Assembly (NCBI GenBank): GCA_015068545.1
Contig: SVKH01000038.1
Coordinates: 1 to 12,366 of the forward strand
Source: Oscillospiraceae bacterium
GTDB lineage: Bacteria > Bacillota > Clostridia > UBA1381
Direction of reading: 5' to 3'
Length of the DNA: 12,366 nt
Shown here: piece by piece, positions 7,880-12,366 of the stretch
Position numbering within the stretch: the stretch's first letter is position 1
Layout: every line of letters starts with the position of its first letter
Translations under genes and position numbers: made by a program
Notes under the pieces: generated by a model
Told to the model about the DNA's origin: nothing
Database searches by the model: none
What the model saw: the letters and a program-made list of their open reading frames with translations, nothing else

Positions 7880-8797
7880 ATGGGTTTTTTTGACAAATTA
7901 AAACAAAGTTTAGGAAAAACAAGAGAGTCTTTCGGAGAAAAAATAAATAACGTTTTTAAAGTTTTTGTTAAAGTAGATGAAGAATTTTTTGAAGAACTTG
8001 AGGAAGCGTTGATTATGGCAGACTTAAGTGTAAATACAGTTTCTTATATTATTGAAGAACTGAGAGATGTGGTAAAAAGAAACCGCATTACCGATGCTGA
8101 AGATGTGAAGGAACAGCTTAAAAACATTATAGCAGATATTTTAACAAAAAATGATTGCAGTATGAAGCTTAACACAAAACCATCAGTAGTTTTGGTAATA
8201 GGAGTTAATGGGGTTGGTAAGACAACATCAATAGGTAAAATAGCCTCATATTACAAATCTCAAGGTAAAAGGGTGCTTCTTGCTGCTGCTGACACATTCA
8301 GAGCTGCCGCAATAGACCAGCTGGATGTGTGGGCGAAAAGATGCGGTTGTGATATTATCAAAAATCAGGAAAATTCCGATCCGGCAGCAGTTGTTTTTGA
8401 TGCATGCCGTGCGGCAGTATCAAGAGGCGCAGATATTATTATTTGCGACACAGCAGGCAGACTGCATAATAAAGCAAACCTTATGGCAGAGCTTAGTAAA
8501 ATCAATCGAGTTATAGAAAGAGAGTTGCCTGATGCAGATAAGGAAATTTTAATTGTACTTGATGCATCCACAGGTCAGAATGCCTTAAATCAAGCAAAGC
8601 TTTTTGGCGAAACAGCAGATATTACAGGTATTGTGCTTACAAAGCTTGACGGTACTGCAAAAGGTGGAGTTGTGGTTTCTATTGCAAAGGAGCAAAATCT
8701 TCCGGTAAAATTCGTTGGTGTAGGAGAAGGAATTGCAGATATTCAGGAATTTTCTGCCGGTGATTTCGCAAAAGCGCTTTTCAGCAATGTAGAATAA
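7880..8797 (+). CDS. ftsY: Signal recognition particle receptor FtsY
   Basis: This 305-residue SRP GTPase docks ribosome-SRP complexes at the membrane for co-translational insertion. The helical N domain covers about residues 1-90. The G domain holds the P-loop GVNGVGKTT (108-116), DTFRAAA (138-144), DTAGR (190-194), TKLDGTAKGG (254-263) and the closing GVGEGIADIQEF. The acidic A domain of proteobacterial FtsY is absent, as is usual in Gram-positives; the amphipathic start GFFDKLKQSL may serve membrane contact. AAGG at 7868-7871 gives an acceptable ribosome site before the ATG. ylxM and ffh, which follow ftsY in Bacillus, are not here. I see no hairpin terminator in the 78 nt after it, so read-through into hom is possible. 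Confidence 0.96.
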   Translation: MGFFDKLKQSLGKTRESFGEKINNVFKVFVKVDEEFFEELEEALIMADLSVNTVSYIIEELRDVVKRNRITDAEDVKEQLKNIIADILTKNDCSMKLNTKPSVVLVIGVNGVGKTTSIGKIASYYKSQGKRVLLAAADTFRAAAIDQLDVWAKRCGCDIIKNQENSDPAAVVFDACRAAVSRGADIIICDTAGRLHNKANLMAELSKINRVIERELPDADKEILIVLDASTGQNALNQAKLFGETADITGIVLTKLDGTAKGGVVVSIAKEQNLPVKFVGVGEGIADIQEFSAGDFAKALFSNVE

Positions 8798-8816
8798 TGA
8801 GAAGTTGTGTAAAATC

Positions 8817-8845
8817 TTGACTTTTTAGCCTTTATATGGTATAAT
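8817..8845 (+). promoter_or_regulatory. Strong extended -10 promoter for hom-thrB-lysC
   Basis: TTGACT (8817-8822), a 17-nt spacer and TATAAT (8840-8845) preceded by TGG (8837-8839) make an extended -10 promoter. Transcription would begin near 8852, leaving a leader of about 24 nt. That is too short for a T-box, riboswitch or attenuator peptide, so regulation by those means is unlikely from this promoter. Confidence 0.9.
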
Positions 8846-8875
8846 GAATGCTAATTTAAATAATGGAGGAGTCGT

Positions 8876-10075
8876 ATGGTAAAAGTAGCTATAATGGGTT
8901 ATGGCACCGTAGGTAGCGGTGTATACGAAATAATCAGGGATAACAATTTTGATTATGAAGCTCTAAACCCAATAGGTGTAAAGTATATTCTTGATATTAG
9001 GGATTTTCCTGATCACCCACAGAAGGAGCTTTTTACAAAGAATTTTGATGATATTTTAAATGACGGCGAGGTATATTGTGTTGTTGAGGCTATGGGTGGA
9101 CTTCACCCTGCTTATGAGTTTACCAAAGCTCTTCTTGAAAATGGAAAGAATGTAGTCACGTCCAACAAGGAGCTTGTGGCAACATATGGTCCTGAGCTTT
9201 TACAAATTGCAAAAGATAAAAATGTTAATTATCTTTTTGAGGCAAGTGTCGGTGGAGGTATACCTATCATTAAGCCAATGTGTTCCAGCCTCATGTCAAA
9301 TAAGATTCAAAAGATTATAGGAATATTAAACGGAACTACTAATTTTATTCTTACCGAAATGATAGAAAAGAATAAAGACTTTTCAGAAGCTCTTTCTGAC
9401 GCACAGAAAAACGGTTACGCAGAAAGAGATCCATCGGCTGATGTAGAAGGACATGATGCTTGCAGAAAGCTGGCAATTCTATCATCATTGGCGTGGTCTG
9501 AATATGTAGACTATAAAGATATTGATACAGAGGGTATCACAAAGATAACTCTTGATGATGTAAAATATGCAGATAAATTTGGTTATGTAATAAAGCTAAT
9601 CGGATACTCAGAAAAGAATGATAAAGTTTTTGCAAGAGTATCTCCAATGTTTGTATCTAAGAATTATCCACTTTCAGGAGTGTGTGGCGTATTCAATGCA
9701 ATCGTCGTTAAAGGAAACTACCTTGGTACTTCAATGTTTTATGGCAGAGGCGCAGGTAAATTCCCGACAGCAAGTGCAGTTGTTGCTGATGTAATAGATT
9801 CAGTTCGTCATATCGGTGCTAAAAAACAGTACCTTGAATGGAAACCGGCAGCAGAAGGGTATATTAAACCTGCAAATGAAGGTGTTTTCAGATTCTTTGT
9901 GAGAAGTCAGTCTCAAAAAGAGCAAATAGAAAGTTTATTTGGTAATGTTGAGTTTGCTGATGGTATCAAAGATGGTGAAACAGGCTTTATAACAGATTTG
10001 ATGACAGAAAAGGAATTCCTTGATAAAGCCAATATTTTAAATGTTAACAGCTTCATCAGAGTTCTGGAGGCATAA
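8876..10075 (+). CDS. hom: Homoserine dehydrogenase
   Basis: This 399-residue enzyme reduces aspartate semialdehyde to homoserine with NAD(P)H, the branch step to threonine and methionine. The Rossmann motif GYGTVGSG is at residues 8-15. Further motifs are TSNKELVATYG (K98), GGGIPIIKP (127-134), GTTNFILTEM (153-162) and ERDPSADVEGHDACRKLAIL (183-202), with the likely catalytic D194 and K198. Many homologues are about 430 residues and end in an ACT domain. Here the last 65 residues (from about 333) are short and lack a recognisable DxPG ligand loop. GGAGG at 8865-8869 supports the ATG. The stop overlaps the thrB start (TAATG). Confidence 0.95.
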   Translation: MVKVAIMGYGTVGSGVYEIIRDNNFDYEALNPIGVKYILDIRDFPDHPQKELFTKNFDDILNDGEVYCVVEAMGGLHPAYEFTKALLENGKNVVTSNKELVATYGPELLQIAKDKNVNYLFEASVGGGIPIIKPMCSSLMSNKIQKIIGILNGTTNFILTEMIEKNKDFSEALSDAQKNGYAERDPSADVEGHDACRKLAILSSLAWSEYVDYKDIDTEGITKITLDDVKYADKFGYVIKLIGYSEKNDKVFARVSPMFVSKNYPLSGVCGVFNAIVVKGNYLGTSMFYGRGAGKFPTASAVVADVIDSVRHIGAKKQYLEWKPAAEGYIKPANEGVFRFFVRSQSQKEQIESLFGNVEFADGIKDGETGFITDLMTEKEFLDKANILNVNSFIRVLEA

Positions 10076-10968
10076 TGATACAAGTCAGAGTTCCAGCTAC
10101 AAGCGCAAATATGGGTGCCGGCTTTGATTCGCTTGGGGTTGCAATAGGATTGTACAACTCAATAAAGATATGTGAAATAGAAAAGGGTATTAGTGTTTAT
10201 AATAATTCAAAAGAGCACATCCCGATAGGCGAGAGAAACCTCATATATCGTGCTATTTGCAGAGTGTTTGATGAGGTTGGATACCAAAAAAAAGGAATTA
10301 AAATTATTCAAAACAGCGAGATCCCTGTAACGCGTGGTCTTGGTAGTAGCAGCGCTTGTATAGTAGGTGGAATGATAGCTGCCAATATTATATCCGGCAG
10401 AAATCTTTCCTACCATGATATACTAAGACTTGCCACAGAGATGGAAGGGCATCCTGACAATGTAACACCTGCACTTTTTGGAGGCTTTTGTGTGTCAGCA
10501 AAGGAAGGTAATGACATAATATATAGAAGTCACAAGCTTACATACGGCATAAAATTTGCTGTAATGCATCCTGACTTTTTCCTTTCCACTCAAGCTTCAA
10601 GGGTGAGCTTGCCAAACGAGGTAACCTTAAAGGATGCATCATATAATATATCAAGAGCAGCTTTAATGACCTCAATGCTTATAACCGGCGATTTAGATGG
10701 TCTTAATGTAGCTGCTATGGATAGGCTTCATCAGGATTACCGAAAAGCCAATATTGCGAAATTTGACGATATTGTAGAAAAATCCTATGAGTTTGGTGCT
10801 AGGGCGACTTTTCTGTCCGGCTCAGGATCGGCAATTGTGTCGGTTTTGACACAGGATGAAGCTGAATTTGAAGAAAAAATGAACAGCTATATGAAAAATA
10901 TAGAGCAAAAATGGAATTGCCGAGTTGTCACAATAGACAATGTTGGTGCAATTGTTAAAGAATATTAA
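10075..10968 (+). CDS. thrB: Homoserine kinase
   Basis: This 297-residue GHMP-family kinase phosphorylates homoserine with ATP, giving the substrate for threonine synthase. GHMP motif 1 is VPATSANMGAGFDSLG (6-21). Motif 2, the ATP loop, is PVTRGLGSSSA (84-94). EGHPDN (124-129) is the substrate-site block, and motif 3 is LSGSGSA (247-253). Length is normal. It overlaps the hom stop by one base and has GGAGG at 10066-10070, only 4 nt before the ATG, so coupled translation is likely. thrC does not follow; lysC does, after 17 nt. Confidence 0.96.
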   Translation: MIQVRVPATSANMGAGFDSLGVAIGLYNSIKICEIEKGISVYNNSKEHIPIGERNLIYRAICRVFDEVGYQKKGIKIIQNSEIPVTRGLGSSSACIVGGMIAANIISGRNLSYHDILRLATEMEGHPDNVTPALFGGFCVSAKEGNDIIYRSHKLTYGIKFAVMHPDFFLSTQASRVSLPNEVTLKDASYNISRAALMTSMLITGDLDGLNVAAMDRLHQDYRKANIAKFDDIVEKSYEFGARATFLSGSGSAIVSVLTQDEAEFEEKMNSYMKNIEQKWNCRVVTIDNVGAIVKEY

Positions 10969-10985
10969 TTAGGAGGTTTTAGATA

Positions 10986-12194
10986 ATGGGATTGATAGTA
11001 CAAAAGTACGGCGGATCATCTGTAAAGGATGCTGAGCACGTTATGAACGTAGCACGCAGAATTGTAGAAACTTATGATGCAGGTAATGACGTTGTGGTGG
11101 CAGTTTCTGCACAAGGTGATACTACCGACGACTTAATAGAAAAGGCAAAGGAAATTAACCCAAACGCATCAAAAAGAGAGATGGATATGCTGCTGGCAAC
11201 AGGAGAACAGATTTCCATTTCATTACTTGCAATGGCTATTGAGAAAATTGGCAGACCTGTAATTTCTCTAACAGGATGGCAGGCAGGATTTAAAACAGAT
11301 GCAGTATATTCAAATGCCAGAATAAGCAGAATCGATGCAGAACGTCTTAAAAACGAACTGGATAAAAAAAAGATTGTTATAGTAGCAGGATTCCAGGGAC
11401 TTAATAAGTACGATGACATTACAACTCTTGGCAGAGGCGGTAGTGATACATCTGCAGTTGCGCTTGCTGCTACATTGGGAGCAGACTTGTGCGAAATTTA
11501 TACAGACGTTGACGGTGTTTATACTGCAGATCCGAGATTTGTTAAAAATGCTAAAAAGCTTGATGATATTTCATATGACGAGATGCTGGAATTAGCATCA
11601 TTGGGTGCAAACGTACTTCACAACCGTTCTGTTGAAATGGCAAAGAAGTATCATGTAAATATGTGTGTAAGATCGAGTCTTAATAAAAATGAAGGTACAT
11701 TTGTTAAGGAGGTAAATAAAGTGGAGAAGATGTTGGTAAGAGGTGTAGCCAGAGATAACGACGTTGCTCGTATTTCTATTTGCGGAATTGAGGATGCTCC
11801 GGGTAGAGCATTTACAGTATTCTCGCTTATTTCACAAAAGGATATCGGTGTTGACGTAATTCTTCAGTCAATCGGTAATAATGGTACAAAGGACATTAGC
11901 TTCACTGTAAAGGAAAGTGACCTTGAAAAAACAATCGAAATCCTAGAAAGTAATAAAGAGGTAATTGGTGCTAAGGAAATTAAGTATACATCTGATGTAT
12001 CTAAGGTTTCAATAGTTGGTGCCGGTATGGTTAACAACGCAGGTGTTGCCACAAAGATGTTTGAAGCTCTTTATAATGCACACATTAACATAAATATGAT
12101 TTCTACATCAGAAATCAAGATTTCTGTTCTTGTAGCACAAAATGATTCCGAAAGAGCAGTTAATGCAATACATGACAAGTTCCTACTTGACTAA
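10986..12194 (+). CDS. lysC: Aspartate kinase (LysC type, kinase plus two ACT domains)
   Basis: This 402-residue enzyme phosphorylates aspartate, the first step to lysine, threonine and methionine. The kinase domain (1 to about 240) has KYGGSSV (7-13), LLATGEQIS (69-77), TLGRGGSDTSA (147-157) and YTDVDGVYTADPR (172-184). Two ACT domains follow (about 260-330 and 340-400), so allosteric control by an end-product amino acid is expected; which one cannot be read from the sequence. AGGAGG at 10971-10976, 9 nt before the ATG, fixes the start. A second strong ribosome site with in-frame GTG at codon 246 probably yields a separate regulatory subunit. It is the last gene of the hom-thrB-lysC operon, with a terminator directly downstream. 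Confidence 0.96.
   Translation: MGLIVQKYGGSSVKDAEHVMNVARRIVETYDAGNDVVVAVSAQGDTTDDLIEKAKEINPNASKREMDMLLATGEQISISLLAMAIEKIGRPVISLTGWQAGFKTDAVYSNARISRIDAERLKNELDKKKIVIVAGFQGLNKYDDITTLGRGGSDTSAVALAATLGADLCEIYTDVDGVYTADPRFVKNAKKLDDISYDEMLELASLGANVLHNRSVEMAKKYHVNMCVRSSLNKNEGTFVKEVNKVEKMLVRGVARDNDVARISICGIEDAPGRAFTVFSLISQKDIGVDVILQSIGNNGTKDISFTVKESDLEKTIEILESNKEVIGAKEIKYTSDVSKVSIVGAGMVNNAGVATKMFEALYNAHININMISTSEIKISVLVAQNDSERAVNAIHDKFLLD
11706..11723 (+). promoter_or_regulatory. Internal ribosome binding site and in-frame GTG for a lysC beta subunit
   Basis: Within lysC, AAGGAGGT (11706-11713) is a near-perfect Shine-Dalgarno sequence. After 8 nt following AAGGAGG there is an in-frame GTG at 11721 (codon 246), and an in-frame ATG follows at 11730 (codon 249). 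Starting at the GTG gives a 157-residue protein (11721-12194) made only of the two ACT domains. Bacillus subtilis aspartokinase II is known to make its beta subunit of about 163 residues from an internal start near codon 246. The encoded residues here (KEVNK) fall in the linker between kinase and ACT domains. Confidence 0.75.
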
Positions 12195-12196
12195 AT

Positions 12197-12240
12197 AAAA
12201 CATTAGGGTTTGATTTATCTTCAAACCCTAATAGTGTTTT
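12197..12240 (+). terminator. Probable terminator of hom-thrB-lysC
   Basis: ATTAGGGTTTGA (12202-12213) pairs perfectly with TCAAACCCTAAT (12221-12232) around a 7-nt loop. AAAAC (12197-12201) can also pair with GTTTT (12236-12240) beyond a 3-nt bulge. The T tract is short and interrupted, so efficiency is uncertain, but it begins 2 nt after the lysC stop. Confidence 0.8.
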
Positions 12241-12247
12241 GAGGTGA

Positions 12248-12359
12248 CTAACTATTAAAAGTCAAGAGTTTTTTCGAAAGTTTTTGAAAGTTTTTCAAGG
12301 AACTAAAAAAATGCATAGCAAACAAGCCCTGTGTTGCAAGGACTTTAAAAAATAGTTAG
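12248..12359. repeat. Non-coding element bounded by inverted repeats
   Basis: CTAACTATT (12248-12256) is the exact reverse complement of AATAGTTAG (12351-12359). Just inside, AAAGTC (12258-12263) pairs with GACTTT (12341-12346), so the ends form a stem of about 15 bp with one small internal loop. Between them lie a tandem 10-base repeat GAAAGTTTTT (12276-12295) and an imperfect inverted repeat AAGCCCT/AGGACTT (12324-12345). No ORF or promoter is evident. It could be a dispersed intergenic repeat (MITE-like), a structured RNA or a terminator region; identity is unknown. Confidence 0.5.
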
Positions 12360-12366
12360 GATATAG

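Noticed and set aside
8798..8816. Terminator between ftsY and hom
   Set aside because: I found no stem-loop with a T run in this gap; the T-rich stretch at 8822-8826 belongs to the hom promoter spacer.
8846..8875. Possible T-box or amino acid riboswitch ahead of hom
   Set aside because: The predicted leader is only about 24 nt, so there is no room for such a structure downstream of the extended -10 promoter.
11072..11419. A 115-codon minus-strand open frame opposite lysC
   Set aside because: It is the complement of the conserved aspartate kinase domain and has Ser/Ile/Leu-rich shadow composition and no start signals.

Overview
The window is a stretch of AT-rich, low-GC Firmicutes chromosome, most likely from class Clostridia (a Ruminococcaceae/Oscillospiraceae-like gut anaerobe would fit). 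Three things suggest this: the gene order acpP-rnc-radical SAM-smc-ftsY, the strong AGGAGG ribosome binding sites with sigma-A type promoters, and the IscS/IscU sequence style. The lineage is inferred from gene content and sequence style; no database search was done. All genes look intact, apart from the one cut by the left edge. I see no transposases, phage genes, CRISPR arrays or RNA genes.

Layout. (1) Positions 1-435, minus strand: the first 145 codons of tmcAL, a tRNA(Met) wobble-cytidine acetylation enzyme. (2) Positions 436-619: a divergent control region with a promoter for each direction and a perfect 14-bp inverted repeat. (3) Positions 620-2290: the iscS-iscU iron-sulfur assembly pair, with a near-consensus promoter and a clear terminator. 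(4) Positions 2314-8797: a five-gene co-directional block, acpP, rnc, an Elp3-like radical SAM gene, smc and ftsY. Gaps are 0-13 nt after acpP-rnc, and there is one ATGA overlap. It combines lipid synthesis, RNA processing, chromosome condensation and membrane protein targeting. (5) Positions 8817-12240: hom-thrB-lysC, the aspartate-to-phosphohomoserine branch of amino acid synthesis, with its own extended -10 promoter and a terminator. thrC and asd are not in the window. (6) Positions 12241-12366: a non-coding, repeat-rich stretch bounded by inverted repeats.

How the genes work together. IscS supplies sulfur to the IscU scaffold, which supplies clusters to Fe-S enzymes such as the radical SAM protein encoded nearby. 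LysC, Hom and ThrB carry out three steps of the threonine pathway in the order lysC, hom, thrB, although lysC is the last gene. The most notable regulatory feature is a strong internal ribosome binding site and in-frame GTG at codon 246 of lysC. It matches the arrangement by which Bacillus subtilis aspartokinase II makes a separate regulatory beta subunit. Overall this is a housekeeping region. I do not see a convincing new multi-gene system; the less understood items are the radical SAM protein and the two inverted-repeat regions.
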